From Phycisphaerae bacterium (GTDB lineage Bacteria > Planctomycetota > Phycisphaerae > Sedimentisphaerales > Anaerohalosphaeraceae): 64,000 bases of DNA. Both the position numbers and the translations under genes were made by a program. Positions 1 through 8,401 of the stretch are shown in pieces. The notes under the pieces are model-generated. The model did not search any database, was not told the origin of the DNA, and was given only the letters and a program-made list of their open reading frames with translations. Location: the NCBI GenBank assembly GCA_018052735.1, contig JAGPMT010000002.1, positions 109,184 to 173,183 on the forward strand, written 5' to 3'. Every line of letters begins with the position of its first letter. The stretch's first letter is position 1.

Positions 1-927
1 AAACTGTTGCCGCAGGATGCTCGGGCTTATGCGGTAGAATATGATACGCTGACAGAGGAAAATTATGAAAAAGGCACCATCCGACAGAGGCTGACGATGA
101 ATACCAATGTTGTCTGGGCACGCCAGATTCCTGCGGATCCGAAGCAGACGTTGGTATCTGTGGCCGGCGCCGGAGCACGGCTGAAAATCTATCTGGACAA
201 AACCGGCGGCATTATGGGCGGTCTGGGCAACTGGCGGCAGATTCAGCCAATAGAATTGCTCGAGGTTAATGACAGCAGAAAAACATGGTCATTTTTCGAT
301 GTTTTTGGTTCGAAAATTGTTCTCGAACCCCCGCTGGTCGAATATGATCAGGCCGTTCCCAATTTTGAGACCGCTGTTCAGCTTTATTATGAATTCTCGT
401 ATGACATACAGCAGGCCGAGCTGATTCCCTGCTGGCTTTTTAATGTTGATTACTACCTCAAAGGAAAGCTGATGCTGACAGCCGAGACATTCATTCCTGC
501 TTCGACGATGTATATGGCGCCGGTAGTGGAGATTGTCAAACCCGAGGATTCTTCCAAGTTCCCCGCCGGCAGTATGATAGGATTTGACTGCGAGGTTGCT
601 TCCGGCCTTGGTACACCGCCTTACAGCTTCCAGTGGACTTCCAGTGTGGACGGTGTGCTGTCGGACCAGCAGACTTTTCAAACGGATACTTTGACTGTCC
701 GCTGTCCGGATATCTCAATGGACTGCCAGCCGCTGCCGCATACCATCACCGTTACTGTAACGGATGCCAAAGGATTGCAGTCCTCGGATTCGATACAGAT
801 TACGATTATTGGCCCATGCGACGAATGCAAAGATCCGGCTGACTTTAATCAGGATAAGATAGTGGATTTGGAAGATTTTGCTTACTGGGCCAGCCGCTTC
901 CTGATGCAGTCAGGAAAGCAGGAATGA
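1..927 (+). CDS. Secreted protein, C-terminal part, with Ig-like region and dockerin-like tail (5' end outside window)
   Basis: The reading frame is open from the first base, so the start lies upstream and about 308 codons are visible. The first half is not recognised. From about residue 180 there is an Ig/PKD-like beta-rich stretch (begins PVVEIVKPEDSS, contains PYSFQWTSS and ends in TITVTVTDAKG). The protein ends in a dockerin-like EF-hand loop (ADFNQDKIVDLEDFAYWASRF), the same kind of tail as the next two genes. The family is typically exported and binds Ca2+. Paired cysteines (CDEC) precede the tail. No catalytic motif is seen, so function is unknown; an extracellular role is inferred from domain type. 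Confidence 0.72.
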   Translation, partial: KLLPQDARAYAVEYDTLTEENYEKGTIRQRLTMNTNVVWARQIPADPKQTLVSVAGAGARLKIYLDKTGGIMGGLGNWRQIQPIELLEVNDSRKTWSFFDVFGSKIVLEPPLVEYDQAVPNFETAVQLYYEFSYDIQQAELIPCWLFNVDYYLKGKLMLTAETFIPASTMYMAPVVEIVKPEDSSKFPAGSMIGFDCEVASGLGTPPYSFQWTSSVDGVLSDQQTFQTDTLTVRCPDISMDCQPLPHTITVTVTDAKGLQSSDSIQITIIGPCDECKDPADFNQDKIVDLEDFAYWASRFLMQSGKQE

Positions 928-931
928 CGGT

Positions 932-971
932 AAAGAAAAGGACAGGCATCAGTTGCTTGATGCCTGTCCTT
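932..971 (-). terminator. Intrinsic terminator for the GLUG-protein gene
   Basis: A perfect 14-bp inverted repeat (AAGGACAGGCATCA and its complement) encloses a 6-nt loop. Read on the minus strand, it is followed by a T-rich run (TTCTTTA). The plus-strand side lacks a T run, so it mainly ends the leftward gene, but the stem sits between two convergent genes and may slow both. Confidence 0.75.
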
Positions 972-1022
972 GTGGGTGCTGATAAGAGACAACAATCTGA
1001 CTCCAGTAATAATATAAAGGCC

Positions 1023-2102
1023 TTAGACATTCAGTTCTGAAGGCGCCTGAATGTCTTCTGTCAGCCATTGTTCGGCCAGAATAGAAAAGTCCTCCAGCGC
1101 AACAACGCCGTCGCGATTCAAATCGGCCGAAGGACGGCTGCGGATATACGGGTAGGTTTGGTGCTCCCCAAGTTCCCAAATATTCACAAAGTCCCATCCA
1201 GCGCTGATGTAGGTTGTGCTTTGCTTCATCTGGGCTGTCGTCTTGCCGATCCCTCCGGCGCTGGTGCTTTCTCCGCTGACCTGCATATCCCAGAAAGAGT
1301 CGGCTACAATGGAGCCGTCATTGAGGCCTACCAGACCCCCGACATTCGGAATGCTGATACTGGGACGCTGTACAATTCCGGCTGCATAGCACTTGGCGGC
1401 CAGAGAATTACTGCTGAACATCCAGCCGATCAGGCCGCCTAAGACTTCATTGGGGCCGCCCGTCGTGTCGATGACACCGATTACAGAGGCCTGCGAATAA
1501 CAGTAATAAAGCGTTCCGCCCCAGAGATATCCAACCAGTCCGCCTACATAGCGGCTGCCGGTAACTGTTCCCATCGACCAGCATCCCAGAAACGCCGATT
1601 GGAGGGTACAGCATCCCGCAATTCCCCCGACTAAAGAAACTCCCTTAACGGTTCCATTCCAGCTGCAGGCCATAATAGTTGCCGAGTCCAACCGTCCGAC
1701 CAGACCGCCTACCCCAAAACGGCCTTCCACGGATGCATTTTCTACATGCAAATCGCAGATTTCTGCTTCCCCCCATATATATCCGAACAATCCCACATTG
1801 TCGGATCCCGGCTGACTGATAACCGCATTGCTGATAGTCCAGCCGTCCCCTCGAAACACACCGGTAAACTTTGTTGTACTGTTGCCGATGGGTGTCAATG
1901 TGACTCCCGCCAAATCCAGGGGTCCGGTTAGTTTGAAATGCTTGTCCCAATCCTGCGGTGTGGACATTAAAATCTGCCAGTCTGCGGGAGTAGATATCTG
2001 ATAAGGATTATCTGCCGTCCCGCTGCCCCCGCCGCTGTAGATTCCTGCCGAAGCAAAACTCGCCAGAAACAAAATACCCATCATCATTGTTTTCGTCATC
2101 AT
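1023..2102 (-). CDS. Secreted GLUG-repeat protein with dockerin-like tail
   Basis: About 359 residues. The N-terminus is a clear signal peptide (MMTKT, hydrophobic MMMGILFLASFASA). The middle carries repeated GLUG-type units with recurring GGLVG or GGLIG steps (VGGLVGRLD, VGGLVGYLW, LGGLIGWMF, VGGLVGLND), a repeat found in bacterial surface and secreted proteins. The end has a dockerin-like loop (ADLNRDGVVALEDFSILAEQ). The upstream in-frame ATG at 2117 has no ribosome site, whereas GGAGAAAGAGG precedes the ATG at 2102, so 2102 is chosen. A promoter at 2223-2251 and a terminator at 932-971 make this a single-gene unit. Likely cell-surface or extracellular adhesive protein; substrate unknown. 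Confidence 0.85.
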   Translation of the reverse strand: MMTKTMMMGILFLASFASAGIYSGGGSGTADNPYQISTPADWQILMSTPQDWDKHFKLTGPLDLAGVTLTPIGNSTTKFTGVFRGDGWTISNAVISQPGSDNVGLFGYIWGEAEICDLHVENASVEGRFGVGGLVGRLDSATIMACSWNGTVKGVSLVGGIAGCCTLQSAFLGCWSMGTVTGSRYVGGLVGYLWGGTLYYCYSQASVIGVIDTTGGPNEVLGGLIGWMFSSNSLAAKCYAAGIVQRPSISIPNVGGLVGLNDGSIVADSFWDMQVSGESTSAGGIGKTTAQMKQSTTYISAGWDFVNIWELGEHQTYPYIRSRPSADLNRDGVVALEDFSILAEQWLTEDIQAPSELNV

Positions 2103-2222
2103 CGCCTCTTTCTCCATAGAAAATTGCCGAAAAATCAGAGCGCCAACCAGTTGCTGCTCTTGAAAGTTTCTGTACTAAATCCGGGTACTCCTCTTGATAC
2201 AACCCCAGCCAATAAAACTATC

Positions 2223-2251
2223 ATTATACTGTTTAAATTAGGAAAAATCAA
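2223..2251 (-). promoter_or_regulatory. Sigma-70-type promoter for the GLUG-protein gene
   Basis: Minus strand shows TTGATT, a 17-nt spacer and a perfect TATAAT. The predicted start of transcription is near 2216, giving a leader of about 110 nt before the ATG at 2102. Confidence 0.6.
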
Positions 2252-2285
2252 GCATAAAAAGGATTTGCAAAGGGCTTAAACAGTG

Positions 2286-2323
2286 AAAAAAAGGGACAGC
2301 CGCCTGAGAGCAGGGCTGTCCCT
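2286..2323 (-). terminator. Intrinsic terminator for the LamG-protein gene
   Basis: A 10-bp perfect stem (AGGGACAGCC/GGCTGTCCCT) with a 12-nt loop is followed on the minus strand by a T run. It lies 28 bp beyond the stop codon of the gene ending at 2351. Confidence 0.8.
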
Positions 2324-2350
2324 ATATGGAGTGCCGTCCAAACATTATCT

Positions 2351-4519
2351 TTATTGTGCCGGCTGTACACTGGTATCCAGCAGCCATTCGGAAGCCAGCT
2401 TGACAAAGTCGCCTAAATCCACGATGCAGTCGCCGTCTAAATCATACGCAACAGGAGCCGGACATACTGCCTTGCCGGTGATGTCGGCATACGTTTGGGC
2501 AATCGTCGCCGCATCCAAGGGATAATTATAAATCTCAACTTCGTCTAAAACACAGGGAGTAACGCTGGAGCCCTCAAAAATCAGGTTGCCTGAGCTGCCC
2601 CGAACACGTCCGGCCAGTGATACCGGCGACAGAGTGGAATTTATGACACCGGCAGCTTCGTCATATTCCTGAATAATGCGGCCGTCATCCCGGCTGTACA
2701 CACGGCTCAGAACACCGTCAATATAGACTTTTTTAACAGAGCCGTCAAAGGTGCCGACGGCATAATGCCAGCTGTTGTCGTAAACGGTACGGTTGCTGGC
2801 AGTCCCATCATCGTTGGCAGTTCCCCGCGTTGTAAAGCAGATTTTATTAAGCGTGTCGCCCCGATGCCGAAGCTGCCAGCCCTGTCCGCTCTCCCCGTTG
2901 CGGGCAACCATTGGTCCCCAATTGGCCGCAAACGGCGCCTTTATCCAGCAGGCCACAGTTATGCTGTAATTGCAGATATCAAAGTAGGATGACTGGTCAG
3001 GGTCTGTATACAACATATCTTCAGCGCCGGTGTTGTTATCAAACTCCATGCCGCTGCCCACTATGCCGGCTGTAAACACCGGGTCTCCATACAGCAGCGA
3101 AACAGGACTGCCGGGCACAGTACTGTTGGGATTGTTTTCTTCAAATGGCCAGTAGGCAATGCGGCGTTTGATAGCCAGCGGGGCTTTGCCGGACACAGCC
3201 GGTATGCCGGACTCATTGTTTACGATACAATAATAAAGACCTTCATCTGACATTTTAGCATTCGCAATCGCTAGCGCAGCTTCTGTTACTCCTGAAATAT
3301 CGCCGCCATCGGAAAGCTGGATGTCGTTTTGGCCGTCAACATACTTAAACCATTGATATGTCGGGGTTGAAATCGAGACAACAGTAACCGTAAATGTCGC
3401 TGTTCCGCCGGTTTCAATAATTTGAAAAGCAGGATGGCCGGTAATGATAGGCACTGATTTTTCCGTCTCAAAAATCCAGATATCGCCGGTCCGAACACTG
3501 GCTGTGTTGTAAATAGTATCCACACGCCAGTAATAGGTCGTATCACGGCTCAGCGTCGAAGGGGTATAAGAAGCCTGCAGTGTTTCTGCATCCCAGACAA
3601 GAATATCCGCCGCAAAAGCGAAATTTGGTTCGGCTGCTGTTTTCATATACAATTTCATACTTACCAAATTCGGGTCTGCCTGACCATTGGGATCCTGCGG
3701 CACAGTCCAAACAAACGATGCTGTAATGGGCACATCAGTTTCACCTGAGGCCGGCTGGGGATTATGCGGTCGGTCGGAAAGCGAGCCCGGCACGAAGGTT
3801 TCTGGGAATGTTGTGGCAATGATAACATCGTCCCATGTCGTCGCGGCTCCGCTGGCAATCCGTACACCGTTGACCCAGTTCCACATATTCAGGTTATTAA
3901 AAACAGCATCAGCGCTGGTGTGATTCCACGCGATATCATAATCGCCGGTATCCGGATCAACCCACATTCTGGCGGCATTGTGATTGTAATCCAGCACACC
4001 GACAATCCGATACGGCCGCCCGATAACGGCCTGAACGTTCGTCAAAACATATTGGCCGTTGTTCTCATTGTTGACTCCCAGATATCCCAGACCTCCGGTT
4101 TGCCAAGGCATCCCGAATTTGACGCGTTCGCCCCATTCCCCGTCCTGAGCGCTGATGCCCAGCCAGCCCTGAGGAGCATTAATCGTTAAAGTCGCCGCAA
4201 AGTATACAATGCCGACGTTTTGAAATGCGCCGGTTCCCCATGTATCCGAACCAAATTCCCGCCGGGCGGAAATCCAGCCGGCTCCGCTGTCTTGCAGCGA
4301 CAGAGTCCCGTTAACCACATTTGTAATGCCGGCCTGATTAAGCCACGAAGTCGGGGAAGGGCCTTGCGGTTTGCCGACTCCTTTCCAGTCCCATCCGTAC
4401 CCGCCGTTTCTTCCGGCAACCGGACCATCGGGATAATTAAAGAAATCCGACCCGACAATATCCCCATAAACGGGAATCATCAGAAGCAGCATCATTAAAA
4501 AAAGTTTTGTCTGTCTCAT
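2351..4519 (-). CDS. Large secreted LamG-domain protein with Ig-like domain and dockerin-like tail
   Basis: 722 residues. There is a signal peptide (MRQTKLFLMMLLLMIPVYG), then a lectin-like N-terminal region starting DIVGSDFFNYPDGPVAG, a form common in planctomycete exoproteins. A central fibronectin-like part (YYWRVDTIY) precedes an Ig-like domain (TYQWFKYVDGQ, DEGLYYCIVNN). A LamG/concanavalin-type module follows in about the last 260 residues (RIAYWPFEENN, YSITVACWIKAPF, DNSWHYAVGTFDGSVKKVYI). The C-terminus is a dockerin-like loop (DLDGDCIVDLGDFVKLASEW). LamG modules usually bind carbohydrate. No glycosidase catalytic motif was recognised, so a binding or structural role is inferred. AGGAAAGGG precedes the ATG. 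Isolated transcription unit. Confidence 0.88.
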   Translation of the reverse strand: MRQTKLFLMMLLLMIPVYGDIVGSDFFNYPDGPVAGRNGGYGWDWKGVGKPQGPSPTSWLNQAGITNVVNGTLSLQDSGAGWISARREFGSDTWGTGAFQNVGIVYFAATLTINAPQGWLGISAQDGEWGERVKFGMPWQTGGLGYLGVNNENNGQYVLTNVQAVIGRPYRIVGVLDYNHNAARMWVDPDTGDYDIAWNHTSADAVFNNLNMWNWVNGVRIASGAATTWDDVIIATTFPETFVPGSLSDRPHNPQPASGETDVPITASFVWTVPQDPNGQADPNLVSMKLYMKTAAEPNFAFAADILVWDAETLQASYTPSTLSRDTTYYWRVDTIYNTASVRTGDIWIFETEKSVPIITGHPAFQIIETGGTATFTVTVVSISTPTYQWFKYVDGQNDIQLSDGGDISGVTEAALAIANAKMSDEGLYYCIVNNESGIPAVSGKAPLAIKRRIAYWPFEENNPNSTVPGSPVSLLYGDPVFTAGIVGSGMEFDNNTGAEDMLYTDPDQSSYFDICNYSITVACWIKAPFAANWGPMVARNGESGQGWQLRHRGDTLNKICFTTRGTANDDGTASNRTVYDNSWHYAVGTFDGSVKKVYIDGVLSRVYSRDDGRIIQEYDEAAGVINSTLSPVSLAGRVRGSSGNLIFEGSSVTPCVLDEVEIYNYPLDAATIAQTYADITGKAVCPAPVAYDLDGDCIVDLGDFVKLASEWLLDTSVQPAQ

Positions 4520-4550
4520 ACGCTCACCCTTTCCTCAAAAATTACATTTG

Positions 4551-4796
4551 TTATTTGCTGCAGCTCGGTGCTAACCGAACCACCCTATTTCTGTTTTTCA
4601 GTACCCAAATCCCCTCGGCGGCTTCCGAAATCTCCCTGCCCAATCTATGGCAGTGACCATCTGGTAAAAGTACTGGAACCGATAATGCTGCTGATAAAAA
4701 TTTTTTAAGAAGAAAGGATATGGATATGACTACATTGTGCCTGCTGATTACCGATGTGATCCGTGAAAGTTGCCCGGCCATCATTCTTCTCATCAT
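4551..4796 (-). CDS. Possible small protein, unrecognised
   Basis: An 81-codon frame starts MMRRMMAGQLSRITS with AGAGGA close upstream. It lies between a good minus-strand promoter (4880-4909) and the LamG gene. The product would be basic, with a hydrophobic stretch (HNVVISISFLLKKF) and no known motif. It may instead be untranslated leader of the LamG gene, so this is a weak call. Confidence 0.25.
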   Translation of the reverse strand: MMRRMMAGQLSRITSVISRHNVVISISFLLKKFLSAALSVPVLLPDGHCHRLGREISEAAEGIWVLKNRNRVVRLAPSCSK

Positions 4797-4879
4797 CTGT
4801 CCTCTTTATCCTGAATTTATGATTCTAAAATCATAATCCTCAAATAGACAGATAGCAGCACTGCCGCTGCTTCAACAAT

Positions 4880-4909
4880 ATTATATATAGCAACCGATTG
4901 TTATGTCAA
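4880..4909 (-). promoter_or_regulatory. Strong sigma-70-type promoter
   Basis: Minus strand carries TTGACA, an 18-nt spacer and TATAAT (TATATA at a 16-nt spacer overlaps it). It faces the possible small ORF and the LamG gene, implying a leader of about 350 nt before the LamG start. Confidence 0.6.
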
Positions 4910-4980
4910 TTTCCACTTTTTTATTTTGAGAAGGCAAATCCTGATAAGTTGTTTAATCTGCTGTATCAAAAAAAGTTTAT

Positions 4981-5012
4981 AAAAAAATGCCCCCGGGCAA
5001 TTGAGGGCATTT
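4981..5012 (-). terminator. Intrinsic terminator after ilvN
   Basis: An 8-bp stem (AAATGCCC/GGGCATTT) is followed on the minus strand by a run of seven T. It lies about 75 bp past the ilvN stop codon and ends the ilvBN unit. Confidence 0.75.
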
Positions 5013-5088
5013 GGTGGTTAAGAGGCTGACAAATCCGGTTTGAAAGAACTCTGCTGCTATAATCTGTTTTTATTACTGTCTTTTGCCG

Positions 5089-5583
5089 CTAATCTTCCTG
5101 TTTGGTACGGCTTTGACGGGCCAGCGCAACGGTTCCGGTGCGGACGATATTTTTGATGCCGTAAGGCCGGCACATTTCAATAAAGGCCTCAATTTTGCTT
5201 TCGGGTCCGGCTACCTCTACCATCACATATTTAGGGCCGATATCGACGACTTTGCCGGTAAACATTTCAATCAAAGCCAAGATTTCCGGCCGTTTCTCCG
5301 GCGTGCAGGCCACACTCAGCAGCATCAGATCGCGGGCAACAACATCCTGACCGACAAAGTCCTGAACTTTAACGACCTCAACAATTTTCAAAAGCTGCTT
5401 GCGGACTTGTTCGACAACTTTGTCGTCGCCGATAATCACAATAGTCATCCGACTCAGCGTTGGGTCGTCTGTGCGGCCTACCGCCAAGGAATCGATATTG
5501 AACGCACGCGCCGCAAACATCCCTGCCACATGAGCCAAGACGCCCGGCTTATTCAAAACTAAGGCACTCAATATATGCTTCAT
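5089..5583 (-). CDS. ilvN: Acetolactate synthase, small regulatory subunit
   Basis: 164 residues. This is the regulatory partner of acetohydroxyacid synthase, which condenses pyruvate with pyruvate or 2-oxobutyrate in branched-chain amino acid synthesis. The N-terminal ACT domain is clear (MKHILSALVLNKPGVLAHVAG, then FNIDSLAVGRTDDPTLSRMT), as in IlvN/IlvH where it senses valine. The C-terminal ALS_ss_C region follows (ILALIEMFTGKVVDIG). GGAG sits 6 nt before the ATG at 5583, so the longer TTG frame at 5598 is not used. It follows ilvB after about 100 bp and shares its direction, as is usual. Confidence 0.95.
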   Translation of the reverse strand: MKHILSALVLNKPGVLAHVAGMFAARAFNIDSLAVGRTDDPTLSRMTIVIIGDDKVVEQVRKQLLKIVEVVKVQDFVGQDVVARDLMLLSVACTPEKRPEILALIEMFTGKVVDIGPKYVMVEVAGPESKIEAFIEMCRPYGIKNIVRTGTVALARQSRTKQED

Positions 5584-5686
5584 TGTATTCTCCAGCAAAG
5601 GTTTATTGTCGCAATTCTAAACATATATAAACAGTTCCGAAAGCGAACCAACTGCGGCTGTTGTCTGCTGTTGGGAAAGCTTCTGC

Positions 5687-7405
5687 TTACGCCATTTCAA
5701 AGATGTCCAGACCGTCCATTTCGTGCAGCGACTTTCCGGCCGGCACCATCGGCCAGACGTTCTCCTGCCGGTCTACATGGAAATCGACGACGCAGGGACG
5801 GGTTTCAGCCAGCATTTGTTCAACAGCACCGGGAACCTGTTCTTTCTTTTCCACAGTAATACCCACACATCCGAAGGCACGCGCCAGATTGGCGAAGTCC
5901 GGATTGACCAGAGAGCTTTGCGAATACCGTCCGCCATAGAAAAGCTCCTGCCACTGACGAACCATTCCCATATAGCCGTTGTTAATCAGCGCGACCTTAA
6001 TAGGCAGATTGTACATTACAGCCGTTGACAGCTCTGTCAGCGTCATATTGAAGCTGCTGTCGCCGTCAATATCGATAACCAGTTTATCGGGACAGGCAAT
6101 CTTGACGCCGATGGCGGCCGGAAGTCCATAACCCATCGTGCCAAGACCGCCGGAGGTAATCAGCTGGCGGGGCCGGCTGAATTTGTAAAACTGGGCAGTC
6201 CACATCTGGTGCTGCCCGACGCCGGTGCAAATTATCGCATCGCCTTTGGTTTGACGATAGATTTCTTCGATGACATACTGCGGTTTGATGACATCGGTTT
6301 TACGGTCATAGGTAAACGGGTGCTTGGCTTTCCAGGCGGCAATCTGGGCGAACCATTCCTTTCGCTGTTTATATTCCAGTTCGCCGATCATTTCTTCCAG
6401 CACCTGTTTGGCGTCCCCGACGACAGGAATATCCACGTGCAGGTTTTTGCCGATATTAGCCGGATCAACATCAATATGAATGATCTTGGCATGCGGAGCA
6501 AAAGTTGCCAGATTGCCGGTCACGCGATCATCAAACCGCGCCCCAACCGAGATAATCAGGTCCGCATTCTGAACCGCATAGTTGGCATAGGCCGAGCCAT
6601 GCATTCCGAGCATATCCAGCGATTCGGGACGGGTCTGGTCATAGGCACCCAACGCCATCAGTGTCATGGTGACGGGAATATTGGCCTTCTGTGCGACTGC
6701 CCGGAGAATTTCCGAAGCGCCCGACAGAATCGCTCCGCCGCCAACGTAAAGTACCGGCTTTTGGGACTGGTTAATAGCTGCCGCGGCCGCACTGATTTGG
6801 CGGCTGTGGCCCTTCTGGCGGTTCTTAAAGCCGGGCAGCTCAATTTCCCCCTTCGGCGGGATAGGACACTGAGCAAGCTGCATATCCACCGGTATATCAA
6901 TCAACACCGGCCCCGGACGCCCTGTTGTGGCGATATAAAAGGCCTCACGAATTGTCTGGGCCAGTGTGTTGGGGTCCTTGACGATCACATTGTGCTTGGT
7001 TATCGGTCGGGTAATGCCGGTGGTATCAGCCTCTTGAAAGGCATCGTTGCCAATCAATGAAGTACGAACCTGACCCGTCAGCGCCACAATAGGAACCGAA
7101 TCCATCATTGCGGTTGCCAAGCCGGTAGTTAAATTGGTCGCTCCGGGACCGCTGGTAGCCACAACAACCCCGGGCTTGCCTGTTGCTCGGGCATAAGCAT
7201 CTGCCATATGGCAGCCGCCTTGTTCATGACGAGGGATAATAAATCGGATCGGGGCTTCGTAAAGCTTGTCAAACAGCGGCAGAACAACGCCCCCCAAATA
7301 TCCAAACATTGTATCGATGCCCTGCTCCAGCAGCATATCGACAATAACTTGTGAACCAACCTTAATAACTTTACCATCGTCAGATGGAGTGCCGTTTTTA
7401 CGCAT
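5687..7405 (-). CDS. ilvB: Acetolactate synthase, large catalytic subunit
   Basis: 572 residues, the normal length. Thiamine diphosphate enzyme of isoleucine, valine and leucine synthesis, cytosolic. The N-terminal PYR domain holds the catalytic-glutamate region (FIIPRHEQGGCHMADAYAR). The central domain is of the FAD-binding type. The C-terminal PP domain has the ThDP/Mg2+ motif (IDGDSSFNMTLTELSTA followed by NNGYMG). GAGGAG lies 6 nt before the ATG. ilvN follows, so both subunits are made together. A possible TTGACA lies at 7476-7481, but a matching -10 is unclear. Fermentative acetoin formation is the alternative use of such enzymes; the paired ilvN argues for the anabolic form. Confidence 0.96.
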   Translation of the reverse strand: MRKNGTPSDDGKVIKVGSQVIVDMLLEQGIDTMFGYLGGVVLPLFDKLYEAPIRFIIPRHEQGGCHMADAYARATGKPGVVVATSGPGATNLTTGLATAMMDSVPIVALTGQVRTSLIGNDAFQEADTTGITRPITKHNVIVKDPNTLAQTIREAFYIATTGRPGPVLIDIPVDMQLAQCPIPPKGEIELPGFKNRQKGHSRQISAAAAAINQSQKPVLYVGGGAILSGASEILRAVAQKANIPVTMTLMALGAYDQTRPESLDMLGMHGSAYANYAVQNADLIISVGARFDDRVTGNLATFAPHAKIIHIDVDPANIGKNLHVDIPVVGDAKQVLEEMIGELEYKQRKEWFAQIAAWKAKHPFTYDRKTDVIKPQYVIEEIYRQTKGDAIICTGVGQHQMWTAQFYKFSRPRQLITSGGLGTMGYGLPAAIGVKIACPDKLVIDIDGDSSFNMTLTELSTAVMYNLPIKVALINNGYMGMVRQWQELFYGGRYSQSSLVNPDFANLARAFGCVGITVEKKEQVPGAVEQMLAETRPCVVDFHVDRQENVWPMVPAGKSLHEMDGLDIFEMA

Positions 7406-8267
7406 TTCGATCTCCTCAAATATATCTGTTGTACCTATTTTGTCGTCTTTTTTATGAGGTTGAGTGGAAAAAATATGTCAACATATAACTTCAGTCAGAA
7501 AGACTATAGCATTCGCCCGGGAATATCTGAAAATCACATTGAAACCCTGTTTAAGCGGTGTATCGCCAATAACATCGGGTCTGGTTTTGTAATACGCGGG
7601 GGTGGGCGCAGAGACAACCTGCGGCCAAAGGCAAGTTAGCATAAATGAACTCCAATCCTGTTTAACATTTCGTTATTCCAGTAGCCGCAGGGTCTTAGGG
7701 CGATTTCCGACAGGGCCGACCTGACTGCTCCAAGCAAATCAGACCTTCTTTATCGGGATACGCTGCCCTACTTTCTGCTGCACTCAAACCACAATCTTTA
7801 CTTGTGCCAGGGACGCAATAAGTACTCACTGCGCCAGAGCAAATCACTGACCAAAGCAGCCAGCTTGTTAACTACTATATTCCAGTTTCCCTATTTAGTC
7901 AAGTGTCGATGAAAAATTTAATGGATGAATTTTCCAGTTGTTAACGCTTTTCAAAGGGATTGACAGTATTGCCCGACATACAAATAACGTAAAACTGTGT
8001 CGATATTGGCGAAATCCAGCATCTTCTTGGACATTTTTTCTATAGAGCGGCACTCATTTCTTTATTTCCTCTGTGCTGTATGAAGAGATTGCCTAACCAG
8101 TTAACAGCAAATTTGCTCCGACAAAGATGATAAAAAATTTATGAATTTCTTAAAATCAGGTCTGAAAATAGATGAGTTCTCTTATTGAATTATCCAAATT
8201 GCAGCACGGTCTCACATAAGTTCAAATGGCAAGAAGAAAATGTTTTCGAACTGAAAAAATTTTTTTG
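7406..8267. other. Long intergenic region, 0.86 kb, no supported gene
   Basis: No frame on either strand has both a plausible ribosome site and protein-like composition. The middle (about 7680-7860) is more GC-balanced than the AT-rich flanks and holds short inverted repeats, for example AGGTC/GACCT around 7690-7730. tmRNA, RNase P, SRP and 6S signatures were looked for and not found. It must contain the ilvB promoter (leftward) and control sequence of the sigma gene (rightward). An unassigned structured RNA is possible. Confidence 0.5.
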
Positions 8268-8295
8268 TAAAGTTTGTCCCGGAAATAGTCGATAC
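8268..8295 (+). promoter_or_regulatory. Sigma-28 (FliA/SigD/WhiG)-type promoter of the sigma-factor gene
   Basis: TAAAGTTT at 8268-8275, a 12-nt spacer, then GTCGATAC at 8288-8295. The family consensus is TAAAGTTT and GCCGATAA, so the -35 is perfect and the -10 matches 6 of 8. The spacing from TAAA (16 nt) is within the range known for SigD/WhiG promoters. It lies about 107 bp before the start codon of a sigma factor of that same family, suggesting autoregulation. Confidence 0.6.
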
Positions 8296-8401
8296 AATTC
8301 TTTCCGGTTTGGTTATTTATGGCATTAAAAAAAGCCAAAAGCAGTTATTATCGGACATAAACTTCGTCCTTACGCATAAAAATATAGCACGGAGGTGCTG
8401 A

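Noticed and set aside
6209..7060. 283-codon plus-strand frame opposite ilvB
   Set aside because: Entirely antisense to ilvB, with no start signals or recognisable motif.
7454..7639. 61-codon frame in the ilvB-sigma gap
   Set aside because: No clear ribosome site, odd composition (ends in a run of Gly/Arg) and no supporting context.
7680..7740. Possible SRP RNA: GTCAGGTC and CGGAAA on the minus strand
   Set aside because: The invariant GGAAGCAGC loop is missing and the stem pairing fails.
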